Assembly: GCA_036747295.1 (NCBI GenBank)
Contig: DAIOCN010000014.1
Span: forward strand, 1-64,000
Source: UBA4736 sp002404015
Lineage (GTDB): Bacteria; Chloroflexota; Dormibacteria; Dormibacterales; Dormibacteraceae
Direction of reading: 5' to 3'
Length of the DNA stretch: 64,000 nt
Shown here: positions 27,747 through 35,375 of the stretch, piece after piece
Numbering within the stretch: the first letter of the stretch is position 1
How the letters are laid out: every line of letters begins with the position of its first letter
Translations under genes and position numbers: made by a program
The notes under the pieces: generated by a model
The model's input: the letters and a program-made list of their open reading frames with translations, nothing else
The model's database searches: none
What the model was told of the DNA's origin: nothing

Positions 27747-28405
27747 GCGGTGCTCTGATCCGCGTTCTGCTGGCGGACGATCACCCGATGTTTCGCAATG
27801 GGCTGGCCGCGGCGCTGGCCAAGGATGTCGCCGTCGTCGGGGTGGTCGCCACCGGTGAGCAGGCGGTTAGTCAGAGCGCCTCGCTGCTCCCCGACGTGGT
27901 CCTCATGGACCTTCGGATGCCGGCCGTCAACGGGATCGAGGCGACTCGCCAGATCGTCGCGGCGAATCCCCGGATCGCGATCCTGGTCTTGACGATGTTC
28001 GACGACGACGACTCGGTCTTCGCGGCCATGCGCGCCGGCGCGCGCGGCTACCTTCTGAAGGAATCCGACGAGGAGGAGATTCTCCGGGCCATCCAGACGG
28101 TCCACGCCGGCGGCGCCGTTTTCGGTGCCGCCGTGGCACGGCGGATGGTCAGCTTCTTCAGCGTGACGCGGGATGGGCTCGCCTCCGCATTTCCGAGCCT
28201 GACCGTACGCGAGCGCGAGGTCCTCGAGCTGATAGCGCGCGGGCGGTCCAACGACGAGATCGCCCAGCATCTGTCGCTGAGCGAGAAGACCGTGCGCAAC
28301 AACATCTCGAACATCTTCGCCAAGCTGCAGGTCGCTGATCGCTCGCAGGCCATTGTCCGCGCCAGAGAGGCGGGAGTCGGCACGGACACCACCCTGCGGA
28401 GCTAG
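27743..28405 (+). CDS. NarL/LuxR-type response regulator
   Basis: 220 residues. Receiver domain with acidic pair (LLADDHP), D56 (VLMDLRMP) and Lys near 107 (GYLLKES); LuxR HTH at about 150-210 (LTVREREVLELIARGRSN, IAQHLSLSEKTVRNN). Cognate partner of the overlapping histidine kinase. The DNA target is not evident nearby. Confidence 0.95.
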   Translation: MSGALIRVLLADDHPMFRNGLAAALAKDVAVVGVVATGEQAVSQSASLLPDVVLMDLRMPAVNGIEATRQIVAANPRIAILVLTMFDDDDSVFAAMRAGARGYLLKESDEEEILRAIQTVHAGGAVFGAAVARRMVSFFSVTRDGLASAFPSLTVREREVLELIARGRSNDEIAQHLSLSEKTVRNNISNIFAKLQVADRSQAIVRAREAGVGTDTTLRS

Positions 28406-28511
28406 TCGGCTGGATCGAGATCGGCGGGTAGCGGGTGATGCGCAATCAACTCACCAAAAGACATTGATGGGTGCGAAGATCAAGACGTCGGGGTACCAAG
28501 GAGGTTCGACG

Positions 28512-28721
28512 ATGGCAGACGGCAGCGCCGGAGATCGCGTAAGTGTCGAGTCGGAGCGGGTAGGTCAGTCGGCCCGCGAGGGCGAGATCCTGGAGGTGCT
28601 CGGTAGCGAGGCGGTCCTCCACTACCGAGTGCGGTGGGACAACGGCCACGAGACCACCTTCTTCCCAAGCGCGGGCAGCTTGAGGATTATCCGAAGGGCG
28701 GCCAGAACCCGGTCAAAATAG
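28512..28721 (+). CDS. DUF1918 domain protein
   Basis: 69 residues from ATG 28512 behind AAGGAGG (28498-28504). GDRVSVESERVGQSAREGEI and RVRWDNGHETTFFPSAG are the DUF1918 core, a small beta-barrel of unknown function common in Actinomycetota. Basic C-terminus (RRAARTRSK) could bind nucleic acid. A single-gene unit with its own RBS. Confidence 0.88.
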   Translation: MADGSAGDRVSVESERVGQSAREGEILEVLGSEAVLHYRVRWDNGHETTFFPSAGSLRIIRRAARTRSK

Positions 28722-28882
28722 CCCGTTCGGAGAAGGCCAAGGTCGCTTCCGGATAACCTTTGCGAACTCGCGGTTCGGGGCGGCCGCCGCGCGCCTCACG
28801 CCTGCTCCGGACCAATTCGCGAGCTCCACTTCCCCCGGACCTGGCCGCGCGCGACCCGGTATTGATAGAGTTGGCGCTCGAT

Positions 28883-29507
28883 ATGCCGCGAGCCGCCACC
28901 ATCGCCGGCGTTGGCGCTCTCACCTTCAGCGTGCTGTTTCTTACCGCCTGGATCCTGGTGAACAGCCCTGGAGGCGGCTATGCGGAATCCAACGTGACCC
29001 AGTACCTTGCAGCGGGCCACTTTCCGGTCGTGCTGCTGGCGCTTTGCCTGGGTCTGCTGAGTGTCGTCGGGCTGCTGTGCTTGCTCAGCTACCTTCGCGA
29101 GCTGATGAGGACAGGCGCTGACGAGCAGCAAATTGGGAACGTCTTCTGGGGCACCGCTGTGGCTTCGGCCGCGTGCTTCGCCGTCGGCTGGGGCTTTGTC
29201 GCGGGGCAACCGGTCGCTCACGCGGAGGCCGGAAGCGTGCTCGCCGTTCCGCCGACAATCACGCACCTGATTTCAGAAACGGGGGGATCGGCGTTCCGGA
29301 GCGATGCTCCTGGGATTGGCTCTCGCGATTCTCTTTCTCAAGCCCGCAGCCTTGCCAACGTGGCTGCGATGGCTGACGTTGATCGCCGCGATCGCCGCCT
29401 TTGCCGGCTTGGCCTACTTCACCTTTATCGTGGTCCTGCTGTGGGGCGTGGTCGTCGGCTTGTGGCTGCTGATCGCCGACAGCAGGCGGCAGACGAGCAT
29501 AGCCTAA
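28883..29507 (+). CDS. multipass membrane protein, frameshifted in a G run
   Basis: The first frame (ATG 28883) encodes about four helices (FSVLFLTAWILV, FPVVLLALCLGLLSVVGLL, ASAACFAVGWGFV) up to HLISETG near 29280. The continuation, MLLGLALAILFLKPAALP and WLTLIAAIAAFAGLAYF, is in another frame ending at 29507. The break lies at six consecutive Gs (29281-29286); five Gs would give one continuous 207-residue protein. Either sequencing error or a genuine homopolymer switch. Family not recognised; layout resembles its neighbours at 24996 and 30426. Confidence 0.7.
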
Positions 29508-29582
29508 GGATTACGAGTCCCTTTGGCACGGCCAAACCGGCCCTCAGAGGTGGTTCCTGAAGCGTAAGCGTCGAATGACCTC

Positions 29583-29619
29583 TGGCGGGGTGTCGTGGAT
29601 ACATTTCGAACTTCCGGCC
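29583..29619 (+). repeat. 37-bp direct repeat, copy 1 of 3
   Basis: Begins TGGCGGGGTGTCGTGGA and continues with ACATTTCGAACTTCCGGCC-type sequence. Matches copies at 30319 and 31158 in the same orientation. Contains TGTC-gtg-GA(C/T)A and TTCGAA palindromes. It precedes the antitoxin gene. Confidence 0.75.
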
Positions 29620-29650
29620 CATTCGTAGTATCTGTGATACATTCGTAGCC

Positions 29651-29893
29651 ATGAGTGATGTGTCGGCGCGCGATTTGCGAAACCACACGGCTGACGTTCT
29701 CCGTCGCGTCGAGGCCGGCGAGCGGCTTCGCGTCAATGTGAACCGGCGACCGGTCGCGGAGCTGGTCCCGCTCGGACGCCCGGTCTGGAGCACCGGACCG
29801 GCGATGGAGCGCGTCGTGCGAGAGGCCTCCGCGGACGCCGGCCTGCTACATGACCTATCGGAGGTGCGACAGCAGACGGTCGAGGAAAGGTGA
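29651..29893 (+). CDS. VapB/Phd-type antitoxin
   Basis: 80 residues. SARDLRNHTADVLRRVEAGE and VNRRPVAELVPL match the Phd/YefM-like DNA-binding N-terminus; the C-terminal tail (about 50-80) would wrap the toxin. Its stop overlaps the toxin GTG by 4 bp. Antitoxins of this kind repress their own operon; the upstream AT-rich stretch (TAGTATCTGTGATACATTCG) may be the promoter/operator. Confidence 0.93.
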   Translation: MSDVSARDLRNHTADVLRRVEAGERLRVNVNRRPVAELVPLGRPVWSTGPAMERVVREASADAGLLHDLSEVRQQTVEER

Positions 29894-30279
29894 GCACACC
29901 GGCGATCCTGGACACCTCGATATTCGTGGCCATCGAGCAGACTCGGCCACTCTCGCGTCCGTTGCCGGACCAGGTCGGCGTTTCGGTGGTCAGCCTGGCC
30001 GAGCTGGAACTGGGAGTGCTGATGGCAAAGGACGGCGAGTCCAGGGCAACGCGACTAGCAACACTCACACGAGTGCGGGAACAGACGGCCGGCCTGCCGG
30101 CGGACGAACGCGTCGCCTCAGCCTACGCACGCCTGGCGGCAGCCGAGCTGCAGGCGGGACGGAAACCTCGCGTCCACGACACCTGGATCGCGGCCACGGC
30201 CCTTGCACATGGAGGAGAGGTCTGGACCCAGGACAAAGACTTCACCAATTTTGGCGCCGTGAGAATCGTGCGGTTGTAG
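29890..30279 (+). CDS. VapC-type PIN-domain toxin ribonuclease
   Basis: 129 residues from GTG 29890. PIN-domain acidic residues: D8 (AILDTSIFV), E38 (SLAELELG), D97 (RVHDTWIAATAL) and D115/D117 (TQDKDF). These coordinate Mg in a toxin that cuts RNA, often tRNA. Full length for the family, so probably functional. Operon with the overlapping antitoxin. Confidence 0.94.
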   Translation: MSTPAILDTSIFVAIEQTRPLSRPLPDQVGVSVVSLAELELGVLMAKDGESRATRLATLTRVREQTAGLPADERVASAYARLAAAELQAGRKPRVHDTWIAATALAHGGEVWTQDKDFTNFGAVRIVRL

Positions 30280-30318
30280 CTGGACTGGGCACGACATCGC
30301 CCAGACGGCTGAATGCAA

Positions 30319-30356
30319 TGGCGGGGTGTCGTGGACACTTGTCGAACTTTGGTGGC
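30319..30356 (+). repeat. 38-bp direct repeat, copy 2 of 3
   Basis: Starts 40 bp after the toxin stop. Shares TGGCGGGGTGTCGTGGA, then CACTTGTCGAACTTTGGTGGC. Same orientation as copies at 29583 and 31158. Copies 1 and 2 bracket the toxin-antitoxin pair exactly. Confidence 0.75.
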
Positions 30357-30425
30357 TGAGTCCGCCCGGTTGCCGCGACCGGCGCCCCTACACAGGCGCG
30401 TCGTCGATGGGCGAACATTCTCTTG

Positions 30426-31118
30426 ATGGCCGAGGCAACAGCCCATGCCGGCAACCGGCTCGCCTTGGCGGGCGCAATCTGGTACCTCCTCGAAATCCCA
30501 CTGGTCCTCCCCTTCGTAGCGGATCGCTCGCCCTCGCCCGCTAAGTCCGCGGAGATCGTCGCCTATTACTCAACCCAACATCCCAAGCTCCTGGTTGGGC
30601 TCGCCACCGCCAGCGTGGTCCTCATCGGTCGGATTGCCTTCGCGGCGGGGGCGCGTGCGTCACTTCAGCGCACGGCGGGCGTGCGCGCCCTCGCCGATCT
30701 TGCCGTGGGCGCGATGATCCTCTCGGTCGTCCTGGAGGTTGGGAGTACCGCGCTGCAGGCTGCGGCCGGCCGGATGGCGGCCGGTGGCGGCGATCCCGCG
30801 GGGGTCGTCGCCCTGCATTACGCGTTCGGGACGGTCGGCTTCGCATCCGTCGAGGCGACCGCGGCAGCAATCGCTGCCACCGCCTTAGCCCAAGTCATTT
30901 CCGGTCAGTTTCCGCGCTGGCTCGGATGGCTCGGTCTGCTGGCGGGAGTCGCCGGAATCGCCTCGTCGGGGATCCTGACGGCAACTGGGGTGGACCCACA
31001 GGCGGCTCCGTACCTGACCGTATGGATACTTGGATTCTGGGTGTGGATGGTGGCAACCGGCGTGATCCTTTTCCGACGAACCCCCGGCCGGCGTTCGTCG
31101 CAGCCAGAGTCCGCCTGA
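30426..31118 (+). CDS. multipass membrane protein, DUF4386-like
   Basis: 230 residues from ATG 30426 (an in-frame TTG lies one codon before). About six helices: LALAGAIWYLLEIPLVLPF, LLVGLATASVVLIG, AMILSVVLEVGSTALQ, VEATAAAIAATALAQ, WLGWLGLLAGVAGIA and VWILGFWVWMVATGVILF. General plan resembles DUF4386. Function unknown. Bracketed by direct-repeat copies 2 and 3. Confidence 0.78.
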   Translation: MAEATAHAGNRLALAGAIWYLLEIPLVLPFVADRSPSPAKSAEIVAYYSTQHPKLLVGLATASVVLIGRIAFAAGARASLQRTAGVRALADLAVGAMILSVVLEVGSTALQAAAGRMAAGGGDPAGVVALHYAFGTVGFASVEATAAAIAATALAQVISGQFPRWLGWLGLLAGVAGIASSGILTATGVDPQAAPYLTVWILGFWVWMVATGVILFRRTPGRRSSQPESA

Positions 31119-31157
31119 CCCTGAACAGGCGTCGACTGTGTCCTGAGACAGGCCAAC

Positions 31158-31196
31158 TGGCGGGGTGTCGTGGACACTTTTCGAACTCTTCTGGCC
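31158..31196 (+). repeat. 39-bp direct repeat, copy 3 of 3
   Basis: Starts 39 bp after the membrane-protein stop. TGGCGGGGTGTCGTGGA then CACTTTTCGAACTCTTCTGGCC. Copies 2 and 3 match more closely to each other than to copy 1. Confidence 0.75.
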
Positions 31197-31589
31197 GACC
31201 CGCGTTCGCGGTTCGCGGTCAGCCTGGCAGCTGTCGCACTCGCCCTCGACGACCCGTCCGGCACTGACTCAGCGCGCCCGCAGGCACCGTCGGCGTGACG
31301 CCGCTCCAACTCGTCGGCCCGAGCGGCCAGCTGAGCCGGCATCGGGCTGGTACGCGCATGGGGACCTGGTCTTCACGGGCTCGTACATCGCCGAGTCACC
31401 GCCGGTCGGAAGGCACTTGCGGTCCGGGCTCAGGGCGTTAGCCGCGGCGCCTTCATATGGCCGTGGTCCTCGAGGCCCTGACGCCCCGGGGGCTTCCGCT
31501 CCACGGATACTCGATGGCGCCTGCCATACTGGCCGCGGAATGGGATCCATGATCGGTCTACTGATGCGTGATAGTCAGGAGAGAAAGCC
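31197..31589. other. gene-poor spacer, nothing assignable
   Basis: About 390 bp between the third direct repeat and a microprotein gene. A 142-codon open frame crosses it on the plus strand but has no RBS and an Arg/Ser/Pro-rich composition typical of shadow frames. I see no RNA gene or mobile-element end here. Confidence 0.5.
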
Positions 31590-31673
31590 TTGAATACGAG
31601 AAACATCGTCGGCATCGTGGTGGCGCTTATCGTCGTCTACTTGATACTCCACTTCTTGTTCCACGTGATCTGA
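31590..31673 (+). CDS. 27-residue single-pass membrane microprotein
   Basis: TTG at 31590 with AGGAGA (31577-31582) 7 bp upstream and a TGA at 31671. After a short polar start (NTRN) the peptide is a continuous hydrophobic helix (IVGIVVALIVVYLILHFLF) and ends in HVI. RBS spacing and uniform hydrophobicity argue for a real gene. It is followed 20 bp later by a small hairpin. Small phage-like or stress-related hydrophobic peptides have this form, but no family is recognised. Confidence 0.55.
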   Translation: MNTRNIVGIVVALIVVYLILHFLFHVI

Positions 31674-31692
31674 ACGCTAAAGCTCTACCTGC

Positions 31693-31712
31693 GCCCAGTC
31701 TGAGAACTGGGC
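31693..31712 (+). terminator. possible weak terminator hairpin
   Basis: GCCCAGT (31693-31699) pairs with ACTGGGC (31706-31712), 6-nt loop, just after the microprotein. No U tract follows. Confidence 0.3.
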
Positions 31713-31888
31713 AGACCTCGCGATGGTAAGTGCACGTGGAACACCTAGGATGCACTCGCCTCGCCTCGCCTCAGGCCCGCGTCGGCTGTGGCAGCCAAAC
31801 GTTGTGGGTATGAATCGGGTTGTCAGCGGCCCGAGAAGAGCGCGGCAACCCGGGCATCGTTAGGCTGATCGAGGCCGACTACGAAGCG

Positions 31889-31980
31889 TGGCGGAGAGGG
31901 TGGGATTCGAACCCACGAAGCAGTTACCCGCTTACGGCATTTCCAGTGCCGCGCCCTAGGCCGGACTAGGCGACCTCTCC
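31889..31980 (-). tRNA. tRNA-Ser (anticodon GGA)
   Basis: 92 nt including an encoded CCA (31889-31891). Acceptor stem GGAGAGG/CCUCUCC, G discriminator, anticodon loop CUGGAAA giving GGA, a long class-II variable arm (around GCGGGUAACUGC) and T-loop GGUUCGAAUCC. Lies 16 bp beyond the end of the pentose phosphate operon and faces the accessory region to its left. Confidence 0.95.
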
Positions 31981-31996
31981 GCTCCCGGGGTCCAGT

Positions 31997-33415
31997 TTAG
32001 CTTTCGACCTCTGACCCATCCTGGGCCCAGCGAGTGTGGAAATCGCCCTCCCGGTCGACCCTCCGGTACGTGTGAGAGCCGAAGTAGTCGCGCAGCCCCT
32101 GGACCAGGTTGGCCGGGCTCCGCTCGCGCCGGTAGCCGTCGTAATAAGCCAGCGACGAAGAGAAAGCCGGCGTCGGCACCCCCAGCTCCACCGCCTCCCT
32201 GACCACCCGCCTCCACGCTTCCTGGCGCCCCACCACCCGCTCCTGGAAGTAGGGCGCCAGCAACAGGTTCTGCAGGTCCGGCTGACCGTCGTACGCCTCG
32301 CGGATCCGGTCCAGGAAACGCGCCCGGATGATGCAGCCGCCCCGCCAGATGGTGGCGATGGCGCCCAGGTCCAGCTCCCATCCGTACGCGCCGGCGGCCG
32401 CGACCATCTGTTCGAAACCCTGCGCGTAGGCGACGACCTTGGACGCGTAGAGGGCGTCTCGGATGTCATCCACCAGCGACTCCGCCGCGCGGCCGGCGGG
32501 CGGCCCAGCCAGCTTCTTGGACGCGACCACCCGCTGCGCCTTCTGGGCGGACAGGAAGCGGGCGAACACCGCCTCCGTGATGCCCGTCAGCGGCACTCCC
32601 AGGTCCAGCGCCGACTGAGACGTCCATTTGCCGGTGCCCTTCTGCTGCGCCTCGTCGAGGATCACGTCCACCAGCGGCCCGCCCGACCGCTCGTCGGTCT
32701 TGGCCAGCACCGCCGATGTGATCTCGATCAGGTATGACTCCAGGTCGCCGCGGTTCCACTCGGCGAAGATCGCCGCCTGCTCCGGCGGCTCCAGGCCGAG
32801 CCCCGAGCGCATGAGGTCATACGCCTCGGCGATCAGCTGGATGTCGGCGTACTCGATCCCGTTGTGCACCATCTTCACGTAGTGCCCGGCGCCGTCCGCG
32901 CCGATGTACGTGCAGCAGGGCGTGCCGTCGACCTGGGCGGCGATCGCCTTGAGCGTCGGCGCGACCAGCTCGTACGCCTCCGGCGTGCCCCCCGGCATGA
33001 TCGAGGGCCCCTTGAGCGCTCCCTCCTCCCCACCCGATACACCGGCGCCGATGTACCGGAAGCCGCCCGCCTCCAGGTCGGCGCAGCGGCGCCGGGTGTC
33101 CTGGAAGAACGAGTTGCCGCCGTCGATCAGGATGTCGCCCGGTTTCAGGTGGGGCCGCAGCTCGGCGATCGCCTCGTCGACCGGCGCGCCCGCCTTTACC
33201 ATCAGGAGGATCGGCCGCGGCGGCTCGATGGCGGCGACGAAGGCGGCCACGTCGTTGGCGGGGGTGAAGTCGCCCTCAGAGCCGTGCTCGGCGATGAGCC
33301 GCTCGGTGCGAGCCGCAGTCCGGTTGTAGATGGCGACCGGGATACCCCGACTGGCCAGGTTGCGCGCCAGGTTCTCGCCCATGACCGCAAGGCCGAAGAC
33401 CCCAAAGCGCGCCAC
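31997..33415 (-). CDS. gnd: 6-phosphogluconate dehydrogenase, decarboxylating, long form (NADP type)
   Basis: 472 residues. Oxidises 6-phosphogluconate to ribulose-5-phosphate and CO2. GLAVMGENLA nucleotide-binding loop; N31-R32-T33 at the end of the second strand is the NADP 2'-phosphate pocket; VSGGEEGALKGPSIMPGG and VKMVHNGIEY hold catalytic residues; GTGKWTSQSALD is typical of the long form. GTG start at 33415, 4 bp after rpiA. Last protein gene of the operon. A second, short-form enzyme is encoded at 38061. Confidence 0.95.
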   Translation of the reverse strand: MARFGVFGLAVMGENLARNLASRGIPVAIYNRTAARTERLIAEHGSEGDFTPANDVAAFVAAIEPPRPILLMVKAGAPVDEAIAELRPHLKPGDILIDGGNSFFQDTRRRCADLEAGGFRYIGAGVSGGEEGALKGPSIMPGGTPEAYELVAPTLKAIAAQVDGTPCCTYIGADGAGHYVKMVHNGIEYADIQLIAEAYDLMRSGLGLEPPEQAAIFAEWNRGDLESYLIEITSAVLAKTDERSGGPLVDVILDEAQQKGTGKWTSQSALDLGVPLTGITEAVFARFLSAQKAQRVVASKKLAGPPAGRAAESLVDDIRDALYASKVVAYAQGFEQMVAAAGAYGWELDLGAIATIWRGGCIIRARFLDRIREAYDGQPDLQNLLLAPYFQERVVGRQEAWRRVVREAVELGVPTPAFSSSLAYYDGYRRERSPANLVQGLRDYFGSHTYRRVDREGDFHTRWAQDGSEVES

Positions 33416-33419
33416 GCGA

Positions 33420-34106
33420 TCAGTCTAGTGAGCCCAGCACCCTCACCTCGCCGGCCGCGTTGCCGACCAGGACGGCCGTCACCATGTTGATGAACAGCCC
33501 GTGCTCGATGACCCCGAGGATGCCGTGGATCTGGACGGCCAGGCCCGGCGGGTCCGCGACTCCGTCGGCGAACAGCAGGTCGACGATCAGGTTCCCGTTG
33601 TCCGTCTTGAAAGGGTTCTCCGGACCGCCCCGCAGGTCCCAGGTGGCCCCCAGCGAGCCCAGCCGGCGGGCCGTCTGCCGCCAGAGGAACGGGGTCACCT
33701 CCACCGGCAGCACGCCGACGCCCAGCCTGTCCACGAGCTTCCCCTCGTCCGCGATCACCACGAAACGGGTGGAGGCGTCGGCCACCATCTTCTCCCGGAA
33801 CAGCGCGCCGCCGCGCCCCTTGATCAGGTTGAGGTCGCGGTCGATCTCGTCGGCCCCGTCCACCGCCAGGTCGATGGGCCGGTCGAGCTCGGAGACCACC
33901 GGGATGCCGGCGGCCAGGGCCAGCTCGGCACTGGCCCGGGAGGTGGGGACCACCGACAGCCGGAGGCCCTCGGCGACCCGCCGGGCGAGGCCGTCGATGA
34001 AGTAGCGGGCGGTGGTGCCCGTTCCCAGCCCGAGCACCATGCCCGGCTCGACGAGCTTCAGCGCCGCCGCGGCGGCCGCCGCCTTGCCGACCTCAGCCTG
34101 CAGCAT
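33420..34106 (-). CDS. rpiA: ribose-5-phosphate isomerase A
   Basis: 228 residues from ATG 34106 (MLQAEVGKAAAAAAALKLV). Interconverts ribose-5-phosphate and ribulose-5-phosphate. VLGLGTGTTARYFIDGLA, AVDGADEIDRDLNLIKGRGG (catalytic Asp/Lys) and VIADEGKLVDRLG match RpiA. The start overlaps the rpe 3' end by 14 bp. Confidence 0.95.
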   Translation of the reverse strand: MLQAEVGKAAAAAAALKLVEPGMVLGLGTGTTARYFIDGLARRVAEGLRLSVVPTSRASAELALAAGIPVVSELDRPIDLAVDGADEIDRDLNLIKGRGGALFREKMVADASTRFVVIADEGKLVDRLGVGVLPVEVTPFLWRQTARRLGSLGATWDLRGGPENPFKTDNGNLIVDLLFADGVADPPGLAVQIHGILGVIEHGLFINMVTAVLVGNAAGEVRVLGSLD

Positions 34107-34743
34107 CGCGCAGGGCCTTGATACCGGCCACCACCCCATCGGGATGGCCGAATACGGAGCTGCCGGCAACCAGGAGGTTGGCGCCCGCCGCGACCACGGC
34201 CGGCACGGTGCGAGCGTCGATCCCGCCGTCCACCTCGATGTCGAGGTCCGGCGCCGCCTCGCGCAGGCTCCGGACCTTGCCGGTCATCGAGGCTATGAAA
34301 GCCTGGCCGCCGAAACCCGGCTCGACCGTCATGACAAGGGCCATGACCACGTCCGCCAGCACCTCGCGCGCCGCCTCGAAAGGCGTCCCCGGGCTCAGGG
34401 CGACACCTGGCCGGGCTCCCGCTTTCTCGATCAGGGTCAGCGTACGGAACAGCGCGTAGGTGGCCTCGGCGTGGACGATCACGTAGTCGGCGCCGGCCTC
34501 GGCGAAGCGTTCCACGAACAGCTCCGGCCGCTCGACCATCAGGTGCGCCTCGATGGGCAGATCGGTGGCCCCCCGTACCGCCGCGACCGTGCCCGGTCCG
34601 AAGGTCAGGTTGGGGACGAAGTGGCCGTCCATCACGTCCACCTGGACCCGGTCGGCGCCGGCCGCCTCGGCCTCCCGAACCTGCTCGGCCAGGCGCCCGA
34701 TGTCGGCGGAGAGGATCGAGGGCACGATCTGGATCGGCTTCAA
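34093..34743 (-). CDS. rpe: ribulose-phosphate 3-epimerase
   Basis: 216 residues from TTG 34743. Interconverts ribulose-5- and xylulose-5-phosphate. IQIVPSILSADIGRLAEQV, DVMDGHFVPNLTFGP (metal ligands His/Asp), IEAHLMVERPE, MTVEPGFGGQAF and IEVDGGIDARTVP are all canonical TIM-barrel motifs. The start overlaps the 6-phosphogluconolactonase stop (TTGA). Confidence 0.95.
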   Translation of the reverse strand: MKPIQIVPSILSADIGRLAEQVREAEAAGADRVQVDVMDGHFVPNLTFGPGTVAAVRGATDLPIEAHLMVERPELFVERFAEAGADYVIVHAEATYALFRTLTLIEKAGARPGVALSPGTPFEAAREVLADVVMALVMTVEPGFGGQAFIASMTGKVRSLREAAPDLDIEVDGGIDARTVPAVVAAGANLLVAGSSVFGHPDGVVAGIKALRDAAG

Positions 34744-35375
34744 CCTGCCGCCGCCCGGTCGAGCAGCATCTCCGCGCCGGGGATGAGGCCGGCCGGGACC
34801 TCGCCGCGCCGCGCCCGTGCCACGGCCTCGCGCTTGTCCCCGCCGGTCACCAGGAACACGACCCGGCGCGCCTCGCGCAGGGCGCCCAGGGTGAGGCTGA
34901 CGCGGTCCGGGGGCGGCTTGGGAGCGTCCTGCACAGCCACCGCGTAGCCGGAGGCGGTCAGGGCCGGGTGGCCGGGAAAGAGCGAGGCGGTGTGGCCATC
35001 CTGGCCCATCCCGAGCAGGACCAGGTCGAGTGGCGAGAGTGTGCGCACTACGAGATCGTAAGCGCTGGCCGCGGCCTCGGCGCCCAGCTCGCTCGGCATC
35101 CGGAGCACGCCGAACGGCGCGACCCGGTCGAGGAGCGCCGCCCGCGCCATCGCGTAGTTGGACTCCGGGTCGTCCGGCGGCACGCAGCGCTCGTCCCCGA
35201 AGAGGATCGTGACCCTCCCCCACGCCACGGGCATTCGGGCCAGGATCTCGTAGGCACGCCGCGGCGTCGAGCCGCCTGCCAGCACGAGGCTGCGGGCCCC
35301 CGTGTTGACCGCTTCCGCGATCAGCTCCGCGGCCGCCTGGGCGACCTCGCCGGGGTCCTCGAAGACCTGAATCAC
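34740..35375 (-). CDS. pgl: 6-phosphogluconolactonase
   Basis: 211 residues from GTG 35375 (GTGA overlap with opcA). Hydrolyses 6-phosphogluconolactone. SLVLAGGSTPRRAYEILA, ILFGDERCVPPDDPESNYAM and LVLLGMGQDGHTASLFPGHP are the SOL/DevB-type motifs. The longer open frame to 36089 is a shadow of opcA. Confidence 0.95.
   Translation of the reverse strand: MIQVFEDPGEVAQAAAELIAEAVNTGARSLVLAGGSTPRRAYEILARMPVAWGRVTILFGDERCVPPDDPESNYAMARAALLDRVAPFGVLRMPSELGAEAAASAYDLVVRTLSPLDLVLLGMGQDGHTASLFPGHPALTASGYAVAVQDAPKPPPDRVSLTLGALREARRVVFLVTGGDKREAVARARRGEVPAGLIPGAEMLLDRAAAG

Noticed and set aside
29583..31196. CRISPR-like array
   Set aside because: Only three repeats with spacings of 736 and 839 bp that contain genes; no cas genes.
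31165..31593. Plus-strand 142-codon frame after the third direct repeat
   Set aside because: No RBS, Arg/Ser/Pro-rich, starts within the repeat; treated as non-coding.
34743..35223. Longer N-terminus for ribulose-phosphate epimerase
   Set aside because: The extension is Arg/Gly-rich and antiparallel to nothing conserved; it is the pgl gene in another frame. The TTG at 34743 gives a normal-length enzyme.
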